DNA of 64,000 bases from Filomicrobium sp. (GCA_017792465.1 CP051234.1:2296606-2360605); one strand, 5' to 3'; shown: positions 26,677 to 36,172, counted from the stretch's first letter. Program-made: numbers and translations. The notes: generated from the letters alone by a model not told the origin.

Positions 26677-27783
26677 TTGCAAGAAGAAGCCAAGACCCCG
26701 AGCTTTGCTGACGGCGTATTTCCCGCCCAGGCGATTGAGCGCCTGATCGATGATGGCGGAATATTGCTGGACAAGCCGGTTGCTGAAAACCAGCTGCAGC
26801 CGGCGAGCCTGGATTTGCGCCTTGGTGATTTCGCCTACCGGGTGCGCGCGAGTTTCCTGCCTGGACCTGGGGTTTCGGTCGCTGAGCGTTTGCAGGACGT
26901 GCAGTTGCATATGATCGACATCCAGGACGGCGCTGTTTTGGAGACAGGCTGCGTCTATGTCGTGCCGTTGCAGGAAGCGTTGGCACTGCCGAAAGGGATC
27001 TCTGCCTCGGCCAACCCGAAAAGCTCAACGGGTCGGCTTGATGTTTTCACGCGGGTGATTGCCGATAGCGTGACGGCCTTCGACCAGATTCCCGATGGCT
27101 ATAAAGGTCCGCTTTACGCAGAGATCTGCCCGCAGACCTTCCCGATCGTGGTGCGCGCCGGCTCCAGGCTGTCGCAGATCCGCTTCCGGAGCGGGCAACC
27201 GATGTTGAAAGATCAAGAGCTTTCGGCGCTGCATGCCGAAGCGCGGCTTGTCAGCTCGGCTTCGGCTGATATCGACGCGGGGCTTGCGCTGTCTGTGGAT
27301 CTCGATCAGGCCGAAGGCGGGCTTATCGGATATCGCGCCAAACGGCATTCGGGCGTTGTCGATGTCGACAAGCCGGGGGCGTGTGCCGTGCTCGACTACT
27401 GGGAGCCGATCCACCTGCGCGGGGCCAAGCGGCTGATCCTCGATCCCGACCAGTTCTATATCCTCGCCTCTAAGGAAGCTGTGCACGTGCCGCCGACCTA
27501 TGCGGCCGAGATGGTTCCGTTCAATCCGCTGGTCGGTGAATTTCGGGTGCATTATGCGGGCTTCATGGATCCTGGCTTCGGGCATGAACCGGCGGGTGGT
27601 GCGGGTTCGCGCGTCGTGCTGGAAGTGCGCAGCCACAAAGTTCCGTTCATCCTGGAAGACGGGCAGATCATCGGACGGCTCGTTTATGAGCGCTTAAGCG
27701 AAACCCCGCGCCTTCTCTATGGTCGCGATCTGGGTTCGAACTATCAGGCGCAGGGCTTGAAGCTTTCCAAGCATTTCGCGTGA
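26677..27783 (+). CDS. dcd: dCTP deaminase, alphaproteobacterial two-domain form
   Basis: About 368 residues, roughly twice the size of enterobacterial Dcd. The N-terminal half has PASLDLRLGD and NPKSSTGRLDVFTRVIAD, the trimeric dCTP deaminase/dUTPase signature with the serine-arginine-aspartate substrate residues. The C-terminal half repeats the fold (EPIHLRGAKRLILDPDQFYILASKEAVHVPP). It deaminates dCTP to dUTP for dTMP synthesis. The start is a TTG with GAGG five bases upstream; an in-frame TTG at 26626 without a ribosome site is possible. No in-frame ATG lies nearby. Confidence 0.88.
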   Translation: MQEEAKTPSFADGVFPAQAIERLIDDGGILLDKPVAENQLQPASLDLRLGDFAYRVRASFLPGPGVSVAERLQDVQLHMIDIQDGAVLETGCVYVVPLQEALALPKGISASANPKSSTGRLDVFTRVIADSVTAFDQIPDGYKGPLYAEICPQTFPIVVRAGSRLSQIRFRSGQPMLKDQELSALHAEARLVSSASADIDAGLALSVDLDQAEGGLIGYRAKRHSGVVDVDKPGACAVLDYWEPIHLRGAKRLILDPDQFYILASKEAVHVPPTYAAEMVPFNPLVGEFRVHYAGFMDPGFGHEPAGGAGSRVVLEVRSHKVPFILEDGQIIGRLVYERLSETPRLLYGRDLGSNYQAQGLKLSKHFA

Positions 27784-27858
27784 GATGGGGGTCGGTCGGC
27801 CGACGAACGAATGAGAGCTTTAGGCCCGGCGGTCCGGTGCCACGCAAGCAAAGAGCGC

Positions 27859-28359
27859 ATGAGCGAAGACGATCACACCAGCGAAGGCCTGAAACTCTGC
27901 ATCTTTGTCGATGCGGATGCCTGCCCCGTCAAAGAAGAGGTCTACAAAGTGGCGATGCGCACGCGCGTGCCGGTCGTGATCGTCGCCAATAGCTACATGC
28001 GCATTCCGATGCATCCGCTTGTGCGGCAGGTGGCAGTCGAGATGGACCCCGACGCGGCGGATGATTACATCGCCGAACGCGTTGGACCGATGTCGATTGT
28101 GGTGACGGCCGACATCCCGCTTGCCGACCGTTCACTCAAGAAAGGCGCGACCGTGCTCGCGCCCAATGGCAAGCCGTTCACGCACGATATGATCGGATCG
28201 GCGATGGCGACGCGTTCGCTCATGCAGGATTTGCGGGCCGGTGGCGATCAAGTCGGCGGACCACCTCCGTTCGATAAGCGCGACCGCTCTCGCTTCTTGT
28301 CGTCGCTTGATGAAGCGATCGTGCGGCTGCGGCGGGTCAATCCTCCGGCGGCCTCTTGA
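27859..28359 (+). CDS. YaiI/YqxD-family (DUF188) protein
   Basis: A 166-residue protein with the DUF188 signatures FVDADACPVKEEVYKVA, VVVTADIPLADRSLKKGATVLAPNG and GGPPPFDKRDRSRFLSSLD. The acidic residues (DADACP, TADIPLAD) fit the PIN-like nuclease fold proposed for the family, but no activity is established. An ATG 16 codons upstream (27811) is possible; the later one matches the usual family start. It lies 75 bases after dcd on the same strand and may be co-transcribed. Confidence 0.85.
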   Translation: MSEDDHTSEGLKLCIFVDADACPVKEEVYKVAMRTRVPVVIVANSYMRIPMHPLVRQVAVEMDPDAADDYIAERVGPMSIVVTADIPLADRSLKKGATVLAPNGKPFTHDMIGSAMATRSLMQDLRAGGDQVGGPPPFDKRDRSRFLSSLDEAIVRLRRVNPPAAS

Positions 28360-28384
28360 ACCCAAGCACGCCCCACTTCCTTAC

Positions 28385-29584
28385 TTAAGCGAGCTGGAAA
28401 TAGCGCTCGATGAAGCGGCGGTAGATCCGAGTCAGGTCTTCGATGTCCTTCAGTGGCACGTGCTCGTCGACCTTGTGGATCATCTCGTTGACGAGACCGA
28501 ATTCGACGACGGGGCAGGCGTCCTTGATGAAGCGCGCGTCTGAGGTGCCGCCGCCGGTCGTCAGCTCGGGCGTGCGTCCGGTGACGTCTTTAACCGCCGC
28601 CGAAATGGTTTCAACGAGCGGGCCGGCTTTGGTGCAGAAAACATCGCCGGTGCCGGAGAAGGTGAGGTCGAATTCGGCCGACATGTCCTTGGCGACGGCT
28701 TCGATTTCGCCGCGCGCCCAGTCCTGCAAGCGCTGCTTTGTCCAGCTATCGTTATAGCGGATGTTGAAGAGCGCGCGCGCCTCACCGGGAATGACGTTGG
28801 TTGCGGTGTTGGGCACCGAGATCACCGTCACGGCGAGGTGGGAGGGCAGGAACCGGTCGGTGCCGTCATCGAGATGAGCGCCGGAGAGCCTGTCGATAAT
28901 GCGGGCGAGTTTCGGAACCGGGTTGTCGGCCTTGGCGGGATAAGCCGAATGGCCCTGGCGGCCGTGGACGATCAACTCGCCGTTTAACGATCCGCGGCGT
29001 CCGATCTTGATTTCGTCGCCCAGCGCCTTGGGGTTGGAGGGTTCGCCGACGAGGCAGGCATCGAGCGTTTCGCCGTTGACCTTCAGCCAGTCGAGCATCT
29101 TGACGGTGCCGTTGATGGCGGGACCTTCTTCGTCGCCGGTGATGAGCAGGGAGAGCGAGCCGGGAAGCTTGCCGCCGCGCTCTTGCAGCAGGTCTGCGAG
29201 TGCTGCGATGAAGCAGGCGATTTCCGTCTTCATGTCGACGGCGCCGCGGCCGTAGAGGATGCCGTCGCGGATTTCGGCGGCAAACGGCGGGACGCTCCAG
29301 GCGGCTTCGTTGCCCGGCGGGACGACATCGGTATGCCCGGCAAAGCAGAGGTTCGGACCTTCGGTGCCCCAACGGGCATAGAGGTTATCGACGTCGGGCG
29401 TGCCGAGCTGCGTGAACGGCAAGCGATGGCAGGTGAAGCCAAGCGGTTCGAGGACCCGCTGGAGCAGGTCGAGCGCACCGCCTTCGGCCGGCGTCACGGA
29501 ATGGCAGCGGATGAGCGCCTGGGCGAGCGCGACGGCATCGCCCGGGGCGGGATCGTTCTGAGCGGAAGTGGTGTTGTCGGTCAT
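28385..29584 (-). CDS. dapE: succinyl-diaminopimelate desuccinylase
   Basis: A 399-residue M20 peptidase-family zinc enzyme that hydrolyses N-succinyl-LL-diaminopimelate in lysine and cell-wall precursor synthesis. Metal-site motifs are FAGHTDVVPPG, GRGAVDMKTEIACF, LITGDEEGPA and EFGLVNEMIHKVDEHV; the TTGGGTSDARF segment is typical of DapE. With DapD at 40212 and LysA at 44337 it belongs to the succinylase route. The upstream DUF805 gene is on the same strand 78 bases away. Confidence 0.94.
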   Translation of the reverse strand: MTDNTTSAQNDPAPGDAVALAQALIRCHSVTPAEGGALDLLQRVLEPLGFTCHRLPFTQLGTPDVDNLYARWGTEGPNLCFAGHTDVVPPGNEAAWSVPPFAAEIRDGILYGRGAVDMKTEIACFIAALADLLQERGGKLPGSLSLLITGDEEGPAINGTVKMLDWLKVNGETLDACLVGEPSNPKALGDEIKIGRRGSLNGELIVHGRQGHSAYPAKADNPVPKLARIIDRLSGAHLDDGTDRFLPSHLAVTVISVPNTATNVIPGEARALFNIRYNDSWTKQRLQDWARGEIEAVAKDMSAEFDLTFSGTGDVFCTKAGPLVETISAAVKDVTGRTPELTTGGGTSDARFIKDACPVVEFGLVNEMIHKVDEHVPLKDIEDLTRIYRRFIERYFQLA

Positions 29585-29662
29585 GCCAGTTCAATAGCAG
29601 ATCTGGCGTCGGCGTGAAGCTTAACCCATGCCGCAGCCCGCCGGGCGGGCTCAGCTGGCTGA

Positions 29663-30109
29663 TCATCCGGGCGGCGCGCCATATTTGTTGGGCCCGGGCG
29701 TGCCGCGGTAAAGGCCGAGCCGCACCAGAAACCAGATGCCGGCAGCCCCGGTCCACCAACCAAGGATCTGTGTCACCCAAAGCGCCTGATCAATCTGCGG
29801 ACGCCAGCCGGTGAAGAAACTGGCGGCGGTCAGGGCGGCGGGGGCATAGAAGAGCAGGCCCAGCAGTCCGGTCTCGTGCAGGCGCTTGGTGTTCAACGCA
29901 GCAAGCGGCAGCAGCAGCGCGATCGACCAAGCAAGTCCGCCCACCCCGGTCTGGCGGGTCAGCAGGATCGCCTCTTCGAAAGGGTTATCGGAAAAAACTG
30001 CCCAGAACGAAAACGGACTGACCGCGATCAACACGATCAGCCCGAACCAGTAGGCGAACCTGCCGATACGACCGCGGAAGCCGAGAAACAGATTTATGGG
30101 GTTCCACAT
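29663..30109 (-). CDS. DUF805-family membrane protein
   Basis: A 148-residue protein with four predicted helices. The start (INLFLGFRGRIGRFAYWFGLIVLIA) matches the FxGRIxRxxYW hallmark of DUF805. The C-terminal LGLYRGTPGPNKYGAPPG matches the usual ending of the family, in which the GxxGxNxYG motif is common. Function is unknown. It may be transcribed with dapE downstream. Confidence 0.85.
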   Translation of the reverse strand: MWNPINLFLGFRGRIGRFAYWFGLIVLIAVSPFSFWAVFSDNPFEEAILLTRQTGVGGLAWSIALLLPLAALNTKRLHETGLLGLLFYAPAALTAASFFTGWRPQIDQALWVTQILGWWTGAAGIWFLVRLGLYRGTPGPNKYGAPPG

Positions 30110-30168
30110 CGTTTAAGGACACACGCGCCTATCAGTTGTAAGTGCTGCAGAAGGGCACGTGTGTTGCG

Positions 30169-30867
30169 TCAATTCAAGTGGAACGTCAGACCGCCACGGA
30201 CGAGGGTCGTTTCGACATCGAAATCTGGGATGTTGATACGATCGCTTTCGAAGTCGTCTTCGAAACGATAGTGCTGCACTTCGATCCGAGCGCTGGCGAA
30301 TTTCATGAACCGATATTCGGCACCGCCTCCAACTGTCCAGCCAACCAAGGTGTCTTTTTCTTTGTAGTCGTCGGACACAAAGGTTTGGCCATTGACGGTC
30401 AAGCTATCGAAGAAGGACAGCTCCATCCTGTTCCAGGCGACGCCGCCGGAAGCAAAAACAAGAAGCGGGCCTGCAGCGTACCCGATGCGCGCCTTCAGGC
30501 TGGCAAGAGTGTTGATTTCCGATCCGAACTTGGTCGTCGCCGTCGCATTAAAGCCGGGAAAAGAGAACCTTTCGACAAAGACCTGCTCGTCATCGAGCTT
30601 GCCGAACGATGCATCCGCTTCGATGCCGAGGACCAGGTTTCCGAACTGGTGCTGATAGCCACCGTGGAGACCTCCGACCGCGCCATTGGTATCGAAGTCC
30701 AGCGGTGTTCCGTCGATGGAAGCGCTGCCCCAGCCGCCACCGCCATGGGCACCGACGTAAAAACCGGTCCAGATTGGTGCGGGCGCCTGAGCGCTTGCAG
30801 GCGATGAGCCAATTACAGACCAAATAGACGCTGCAACCAGCACGTTCAAAAATACGCTTTTACTCAT
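30169..30867 (-). CDS. outer-membrane beta-barrel protein, Omp25/31-like (copy 1)
   Basis: A 232-residue protein with a signal peptide ending near ASAQA, then APIWTGFYVGAHGGGGWG, the standard opening strand of the rhizobial Omp25/RopB family. Eight alternating strands end in RGGLTFHLN. The ATG at 30867 follows GGGGA. The neighbour at 31043 has the same length and similar strands, so they are tandem paralogues. It is expected in the outer membrane as a structural barrel rather than a channel. Confidence 0.85.
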   Translation of the reverse strand: MSKSVFLNVLVAASIWSVIGSSPASAQAPAPIWTGFYVGAHGGGGWGSASIDGTPLDFDTNGAVGGLHGGYQHQFGNLVLGIEADASFGKLDDEQVFVERFSFPGFNATATTKFGSEINTLASLKARIGYAAGPLLVFASGGVAWNRMELSFFDSLTVNGQTFVSDDYKEKDTLVGWTVGGGAEYRFMKFASARIEVQHYRFEDDFESDRINIPDFDVETTLVRGGLTFHLN

Positions 30868-31042
30868 CAAATCCCCGCAACAATACCAAACGCTGAAATT
30901 AATCCGTGGCAGTTCTAAAAACCATCCAGGTTGATGGGTCAAGAGGACAAAATCAGCGCAAAGATGCTATCGGTCAGGCCTGTCGTTTTTCAGCACTTTC
31001 TATATAGTTTTCAATGGATTCCAGTCAGCGCGCTTAGCCTTG

Positions 31043-31741
31043 TCAGTTCAGCTGAAAGGACAGGCCGACGCGGACGACGGTGAAGTCGAGGTCGACGTCG
31101 TTGATGTGCAAATTGCCGTCGCTGAAGTCGTCCTGGAAGTTGTAGTGCGAGACGTCGATGCGGCCGCTGATCGATTGCGTGAATTTCATTTCCGCACCAC
31201 CGCCGACGGTCCAGCCGGAGAGCATGTCGCTGCCGCTCAAGCCGTCTGAATAGCGAAAACCGTTGCCGCTAACCGTCGCGTTGGCTTCGACGTCGAACCA
31301 TGTCCAGGCGAGACCACCGGAGGCGTAAAGCATGACCGGGCCGAAGGCGTAGCCAATGCGGCCTTTGAGGCTTGCCAGCATGTTGGCGCTCAGATCGAGC
31401 CTGCCGTTGAAGGTTGCGTTCTGGCCGAAAAGGATTGGATCGAGCGCGTAGGAATCGCTGAGCCCGCCCGTCACATCGCCGAAGGTCAGCTCGCCTTCGA
31501 CGCCGTAAACGAGGCTGCCGGATTGAAACTGATAGCCGGAATGAATGCCGCCCAACCCGCCGCTCAGATCGACCGTTTCAGAACCCGATCCAGCTCCGCC
31601 CCAGGAGCCGCCGCCATGGACGCCCCAATAGACCCCGTTCCAGATCGGGGCCAAGACCTGCGCATTGGCAGGCACCGTTGCCAAAATCGACACGCAACAG
31701 AACACGGCGGCGCTGAGGGCCGCTGACAAACCACGATACAT
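31043..31741 (-). CDS. outer-membrane beta-barrel protein, Omp25/31-like (copy 2)
   Basis: A 232-residue paralogue of the 30169-30867 gene: a signal peptide ending VPANAQ, then APIWNGVYWGVHGGGSWG, and a final strand ending RVGLSFQLN. The predicted start at 31741 follows GGGGAAAA. The two copies differ throughout the loops, so the duplication is old. Each has its own leader of about 100 bases, so they may be expressed separately. Confidence 0.85.
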   Translation of the reverse strand: MYRGLSAALSAAVFCCVSILATVPANAQVLAPIWNGVYWGVHGGGSWGGAGSGSETVDLSGGLGGIHSGYQFQSGSLVYGVEGELTFGDVTGGLSDSYALDPILFGQNATFNGRLDLSANMLASLKGRIGYAFGPVMLYASGGLAWTWFDVEANATVSGNGFRYSDGLSGSDMLSGWTVGGGAEMKFTQSISGRIDVSHYNFQDDFSDGNLHINDVDLDFTVVRVGLSFQLN

Positions 31742-31903
31742 TTTTCCCCGCCACACTACGCAATACTACAAATCCAAATTGGCAATGGCGCGCCAAACGG
31801 ATGAATTCTTCGCTCAGCAACGGCTCGTGCCGACGCTCACCGCAATCTTTCTTGGTGCCCGCCAGACGGCGCAGCCCCCTCGCGAACCCACAGCCTGATG
31901 AAC

Positions 31904-32656
31904 TCAGCCGGCAGGCGCATTTGCCAGCGCTTCGACCTCCATCGTTTCGGGTGGCTCGGTCGCGACCTGGCGTTGAACGAGCGTGATCTTCTGCCAGATC
32001 TTGCCGGAGATGTTGGACGTGATCTGCCCCAGATCGCTGGACGTTTCGATGATCAGCGGGTCGCGGGTGCCCTGGGCGTAAAGCGCGGCGATCTTGGCGG
32101 CCAGCGACAGCATCTCGGAGCAGTAATCCAGATAGCGTGAGAGCTCAAAGGGGCTCATCACGCGTTGCGGCGAAGAGGGCGTCGATGTCCCGACTGTCGA
32201 CACGCGGCTTGGATCCTTGGTGAGCTGGTGCATGTCGATGACGTGAACAATCGAACGCAGCTCGTGCAGATCTTTCAAAGCCATTTCACGATGCCAACGA
32301 CCTTCGAGCGTCGTCAGGAAGTAGATGCCGGCGCCGGTGACGATCAGCGTATTCACCGCCGCGTCGATGCCTTCTATGATGCCAAATATACTTTCCGATC
32401 CGTTTCTGAACTGGATGCTCGAGCCAACGTAGGCGAGCAACGCCAAGCCAATCGCAACAACGATGCCGACGCCGATGCGCAATGGGATGTTGGCTCTTGA
32501 AGCGGTGGCGACCTTCTGGCGACTTTCGCGCGCGATGACGGTGAGTTCCGCGCACACCTTCGATAGGCCGCAGCCAGGGAAGCGCTCTTCAATGCGGCGC
32601 TCCAGCTTTTCGACCGTCGTGATCAGATGGTCGGAATTTAGCGTGCGATAGGGCAT
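31904..32656 (-). CDS. two-helix membrane protein, unknown function
   Basis: A 250-residue protein. An N-terminal helical segment (1-55, charged) is followed by two transmembrane helices at about 62-82 and 92-117 (IFGIIEGIDAAVNTLIVTGAGIYFLTTLE) and a C-terminal helical cytoplasmic domain (118-250) with a conserved-looking FELSRYLDYCSEMLSLAAKIAALYAQ. The layout resembles small membrane proteins that scaffold or sense at the inner membrane. No family was recognised. Confidence 0.7.
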   Translation of the reverse strand: MPYRTLNSDHLITTVEKLERRIEERFPGCGLSKVCAELTVIARESRQKVATASRANIPLRIGVGIVVAIGLALLAYVGSSIQFRNGSESIFGIIEGIDAAVNTLIVTGAGIYFLTTLEGRWHREMALKDLHELRSIVHVIDMHQLTKDPSRVSTVGTSTPSSPQRVMSPFELSRYLDYCSEMLSLAAKIAALYAQGTRDPLIIETSSDLGQITSNISGKIWQKITLVQRQVATEPPETMEVEALANAPAG

Positions 32657-32706
32657 CAGGCGGGTTCCGGATATTGTTGTCTCGAAGACAACTCAGAGGG
32701 CTGAAG

Positions 32707-32732
32707 GGGCAAGAATAAGTCCTGCCCCTTCC
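32707..32732. other. hairpin between two envelope genes
   Basis: AAGGGGCA and TGCCCCTT form an eight-base-pair perfect stem with a ten-base loop. There is no T-run on either side, so it may be a processing or weak termination structure downstream of the 32804 gene. Confidence 0.35.
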
Positions 32733-32803
32733 AAGCGCCTTAAATGCTTCCACGGATCGGGCGCCAACCCGTGGAATTCACAAGGCGCAACGCGACCCAG
32801 CGG

Positions 32804-33559
32804 TTAGTTCACCGGGTTTAATTTGTGCAGTTTGACGAGGAGGTTGGAGACGTCTTTCGACAGCGCTGCGACCGTCGGCATGCCCTCGTAGATGTCGGAC
32901 ATTTGCACGACGAGAGGGCGCTTTTTCACCAACGTTGAGGCGAACACCGTGGCGAGCAATCGCGGCTTGCCGTCCGGTCCCATAATCTTGCGGACGAAAC
33001 TCGCATAGCAACCATCAAGCCGCTTTGGAAGCGCGCCCAGATACTGGTTGGTGTTGACCGGCATGGCTTCAAGTCCGGCATCGACTTTCGCCGCGACGGC
33101 TTTTGAAACCTTGTTTGGATCGAAGACGTTTTTGGCCTCATCCTGGCAGGCCCAGTTGGCAAACTGCTGGGTGGTGACCGGCAGGTCGACGTCTTTGGTC
33201 GAGACGGCCGATTGATATTGAACGGAGCGGGAGAAACCGGGAAAGCGGCCCTTGCGAATGTTTTGAAGCGCGTCGCAGGTCATCGTGAGGCCGAGCAGAT
33301 GATAACTGCCGGCAATCGACTTCGATATGTGCTGCATCAGAGCTTTGTCGGAGGCATTCGACGGATCTGCGCGGCATTGGCCGGGCGACAGCGCGAACTT
33401 CACCGGTTTGGTTCCCAGCCTGCCTTCGAATTGCGTGACCGGTGCTGCCTGGAGCCGCCAAGGCAGAAGCGCCATCACGCCGAACAAGGTCAGCGAGAGG
33501 AGCAGCCGGAGGACGCTCGTTTTCTTTTTGGGAGACGAGAAAAGCGGGAGGAAACGCAT
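32804..33559 (-). CDS. secreted or membrane-anchored protein, unknown function
   Basis: A 251-residue protein. Residues 1-40 hold a basic start (PKKKTS) and a hydrophobic segment (VLRLLLSLTLFGVMALLPW) with a possible cleavage site at LQAA. The mature part has four cysteines (GQCRAD, MTCDAL, WACQDE, DGCYAS) that could form two disulfides in the periplasm. It is divergent from the ArsR-type regulator gene. No known family was recognised. Confidence 0.65.
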   Translation of the reverse strand: MRFLPLFSSPKKKTSVLRLLLSLTLFGVMALLPWRLQAAPVTQFEGRLGTKPVKFALSPGQCRADPSNASDKALMQHISKSIAGSYHLLGLTMTCDALQNIRKGRFPGFSRSVQYQSAVSTKDVDLPVTTQQFANWACQDEAKNVFDPNKVSKAVAAKVDAGLEAMPVNTNQYLGALPKRLDGCYASFVRKIMGPDGKPRLLATVFASTLVKKRPLVVQMSDIYEGMPTVAALSKDVSNLLVKLHKLNPVN

Positions 33560-33652
33560 AAACCTGAAACCTTCACTTTGATGTACTCGCTGAAACTAGA
33601 AGGTTGGAATTAACAACTTGCTAACTCTGTTTAAGTCTATTAACTTAGGTAG

Positions 33653-34000
33653 ATGCCTAACCATTCTGACGACCTCGATCATGTCTTTCGGGCGCTATCG
33701 GATCCGACTCGGCGTGCCGTTGTGCAGCGGCTGAGCGAAGGCCCGGCGTCAGTTTCGCAGCTGGCCGAACCTTTTGAGATGGCGCTTCCGTCCTTCCTGC
33801 AGCATCTGCGCGTGCTGGAAGACAGCGGGCTCGTTCAATCAAAGAAATCGGGCCGCGTCAGAACGTTTGAGATTTCGCCCAAGCCTCTGGCGGACGCAGA
33901 ATCCTGGCTCGGTCATCAGCGGGCGATCTGGGAAGGCCGGCTGGATCGCATCGAGAAGCTGATCGCAAAAATGAAAGCTGCGGAGGACAAGAATGGCTGA
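33653..34000 (+). CDS. ArsR-family transcriptional regulator
   Basis: A 115-residue winged-helix protein. LDHVFRALSDPTRRAVVQRL is the standard first helix pair; SVSQLAEPFEMALPSFLQHLRVLEDSGLV holds the recognition helix; KSGRVRTFEIS is the wing. There are no metal-binding cysteines, so it belongs to the metal-independent group that typically precedes an AHSA1 gene. Its stop codon overlaps the start of the SRPBCC gene, so they are translationally coupled. Confidence 0.92.
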   Translation: MPNHSDDLDHVFRALSDPTRRAVVQRLSEGPASVSQLAEPFEMALPSFLQHLRVLEDSGLVQSKKSGRVRTFEISPKPLADAESWLGHQRAIWEGRLDRIEKLIAKMKAAEDKNG

Positions 34001-34481
34001 CAGTTCCGGAGACATCCTCGAAGGCGATCGCGTTCTTGTCTTCTCGCGCACGATCGATGCGCCGCGCGAACTCGTCTGGCGGGTCTGGACGACGCCGGAA
34101 TGCGTTGCCGAATGGTGGGGTCCGCCGGGCTGCGCCAATTTCGATTGCGAAATCGATCTGCAGGTGGGCGGCGAGTTTCGTCTCAACATGCAGGTGCCCA
34201 ACGGCGAGACCTATCCTTGCACGGGCCGCTTCAAGGAGATCGATCCACCGAACAGGTTTGTGCTGGAAGGCGATGGTGAGGACGATCATCCCTGTGGTGC
34301 AGGAATTCCGCCGGGCTCGCTCGTCATCCTGACACTTGAAGAAGTGGGCGATCAAACGGTGCTGAAGCTCGAAACGCAATTCCCATCAGCTACTGCGCAG
34401 AAAGCAGCCAACGAAGCGGGTTACTCGACGAGTTGGAGCCCGTGTCTCGACCGGATGGAAACGTTCATCGCTGCTCAATAG
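33993..34481 (+). CDS. SRPBCC/AHSA1-family protein
   Basis: A 162-residue protein with the START-like fold of the AHSA1 family: FSRTIDAPRELVWRVWTTPECVAEWWGPPGC, and the C-terminal GYSTSWSPCLDRMETFIA. Such proteins bind hydrophobic ligands in a cavity. The gene overlaps the ArsR regulator by eight bases, and the VOC gene follows, a cassette common in Hyphomicrobiales whose ligand is unknown. Confidence 0.9.
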   Translation: MADSSGDILEGDRVLVFSRTIDAPRELVWRVWTTPECVAEWWGPPGCANFDCEIDLQVGGEFRLNMQVPNGETYPCTGRFKEIDPPNRFVLEGDGEDDHPCGAGIPPGSLVILTLEEVGDQTVLKLETQFPSATAQKAANEAGYSTSWSPCLDRMETFIAAQ

Positions 34482-34526
34482 TTCTGCCTCGCAACTACCG
34501 ATCAGGTATCGCCCGGGAGCCGATCC

Positions 34527-35006
34527 ATGCCGTCTCAACTTCGCACCTGCCTATGGTTCGCCAACAGAAATGGGAAAGAAGCCGCCGAGTTCTACGTCTC
34601 GCTTTTGCCGGACAGTCAGATCGAGGGAACATTTGGTCAGGTTCCCAGTGGCGCGCCGCTCGTCGTCAATTTCACACTGATGGGAACGCCCTATCAGGCG
34701 CTCAATGGCGGACCGCCGTACGAGCTCAGTGAAGCCGTTTCGATTTCGCTGACGACACGCGACCAGAAAGAGACCGACAAGCTTTGGGACGCGCTCATTG
34801 CGGATGGTGGTGAGCCGCTGCGCTGCGGCTGGCTCAAAGACCGTTTTGGGCTCTGCTGGCAGATTATTCCTGAAGCGTTGATGCGCTGCATTGGTGCTCC
34901 GGATCAGGAAGCCTCAACGCGGGCGACGCAGGCGATGTTTGAGATGCAGAAGATCGACATCGCAGCGTTGGAAGCGGCGTTTCGCGGAGAGACCGCAACC
35001 AATTGA
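34527..35006 (+). CDS. VOC-superfamily protein, PhnB/3-demethylubiquinone-methyltransferase-like
   Basis: A 159-residue protein of two beta-alpha-beta-beta-beta units: LRTCLWFANRNGKEAAEFYVSLLPDSQIEGT, then LMGTPYQALNGGPPYELSEAVSISL and LKDRFGLCWQIIPEALMRCI. The match is to the PhnB-like glyoxalase family. GGGAG lies before the ATG. Despite a common database name, no methyltransferase motif is present. It completes the ArsR-AHSA1-VOC cassette. Confidence 0.9.
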   Translation: MPSQLRTCLWFANRNGKEAAEFYVSLLPDSQIEGTFGQVPSGAPLVVNFTLMGTPYQALNGGPPYELSEAVSISLTTRDQKETDKLWDALIADGGEPLRCGWLKDRFGLCWQIIPEALMRCIGAPDQEASTRATQAMFEMQKIDIAALEAAFRGETATN

Positions 35007-35088
35007 ACTGCAATCGCGTTTCTTGCCCACGACAAACAACGGTGCCAATGCGCGCCTATAATTCACAAAATGCTCAGGGAGTTGCTTC

Positions 35089-36171
35089 ATGTCCAAGCGT
35101 GTAATGGTGCTGATCGGAACCAAGAAGGGCGTCTTTATTCTCGACGGCGACGAAGGCCGCCAATCATTCGACCTGCGCGGTCCTTATTGCGAAGCTTGGC
35201 CGGTCAATCACGTGATCGCCAATCCATCCGAGGGTGCGATCTATGCGACCGGCGGCAACGAATGGTTCGGGCCGGCTGTGTGGAAATCGACCGACCTGGG
35301 CGAGACCTGGACGCATTCGAGCGAAGGCTTGAAGTATGAGGAAGGCGAGGCACCGATCAAGACCGGCTGGAGCCTTTCGCCTGGAAACGACGAGATCTAC
35401 GTCGGTGTCGAACCGGCCGGGCTTTTCAAAAGCACCGATGGCGGCCAGACCTTCGAGCACGTGCAGGGCTTGCGCGATCATCCTTCGCGCGAACATTGGA
35501 TGCCGGGCGGCGGCGGGCTGAACCTGCACACCATCCTTCGCCATCCCGGCGACGCGAACCAGTTGTGGGTTGGCATGTCGTCGGTCGGTGTCTTCCATAC
35601 CGCCGATGGTGGCCAGTCATGGACGCCGCGCAACCAGGGTACGCGCAACGACTACATGCCGGAAGGGATGTCGAAATACCCCGAATATGGCCAGTGCGTG
35701 CATTCGATGGCGATGGCGGCTGGCGATCCGGACCGGCTCTATCAACAAAACCACTGCGGCATGTATCGCAGCGATGACGGCGGCCGGAGCTGGTTGAGTA
35801 TTGAGGCGGGGCTGCCCTCGACGTTCGGTTTTCCCTCAGCAGCGCATCCGCGCGATACCGATACGCTTTATCTGATCCCGCTCAACGGCGACATCCTCGG
35901 CCGGTTCGTGCCAGATGGCGCGGCAGCCGTGTGGCGTACGCGCGATGGCGGCAAGACGTGGGAAGACCTGCGCAAAGGGCTGCCGCAGGAGAAAGCCTTC
36001 TTCGGCGTGCTGCGCCAGGGCATGGCGACCGACAGCCTGCCGCAGACGGGGGTCTATTTCGGCACCAGTACGGGTTCGGTTTTCGTCAGCAGCGACGAGG
36101 GCGAGAGCTGGGTCGAAGCGGCCACGCACTTGCCGACGATCACCTCGGTCGAGACACTGGTGGTCAACTGA
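35089..36171 (+). CDS. Asp-box (BNR) beta-propeller protein, sialidase/VPS10-like
   Basis: A 360-residue protein without a signal peptide. Six Asp boxes of the form SxDxGxTW are visible: STDLGETW, STDGGQTF, TADGGQSW, SDDGGRSW, TRDGGKTW and SSDEGESW, spaced about 50-60 residues, fitting a six- or seven-bladed propeller. No sialidase catalytic triad was recognised. The N-terminus KRVMVLIGTKKGVFIL is typical of cytoplasmic members of this family. The MoaD-like gene starts two bases past its stop codon, suggesting co-expression and possibly a sulfur-carrier partnership. Confidence 0.85.
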   Translation: MSKRVMVLIGTKKGVFILDGDEGRQSFDLRGPYCEAWPVNHVIANPSEGAIYATGGNEWFGPAVWKSTDLGETWTHSSEGLKYEEGEAPIKTGWSLSPGNDEIYVGVEPAGLFKSTDGGQTFEHVQGLRDHPSREHWMPGGGGLNLHTILRHPGDANQLWVGMSSVGVFHTADGGQSWTPRNQGTRNDYMPEGMSKYPEYGQCVHSMAMAAGDPDRLYQQNHCGMYRSDDGGRSWLSIEAGLPSTFGFPSAAHPRDTDTLYLIPLNGDILGRFVPDGAAAVWRTRDGGKTWEDLRKGLPQEKAFFGVLRQGMATDSLPQTGVYFGTSTGSVFVSSDEGESWVEAATHLPTITSVETLVVN

Positions 36172-36172
36172 C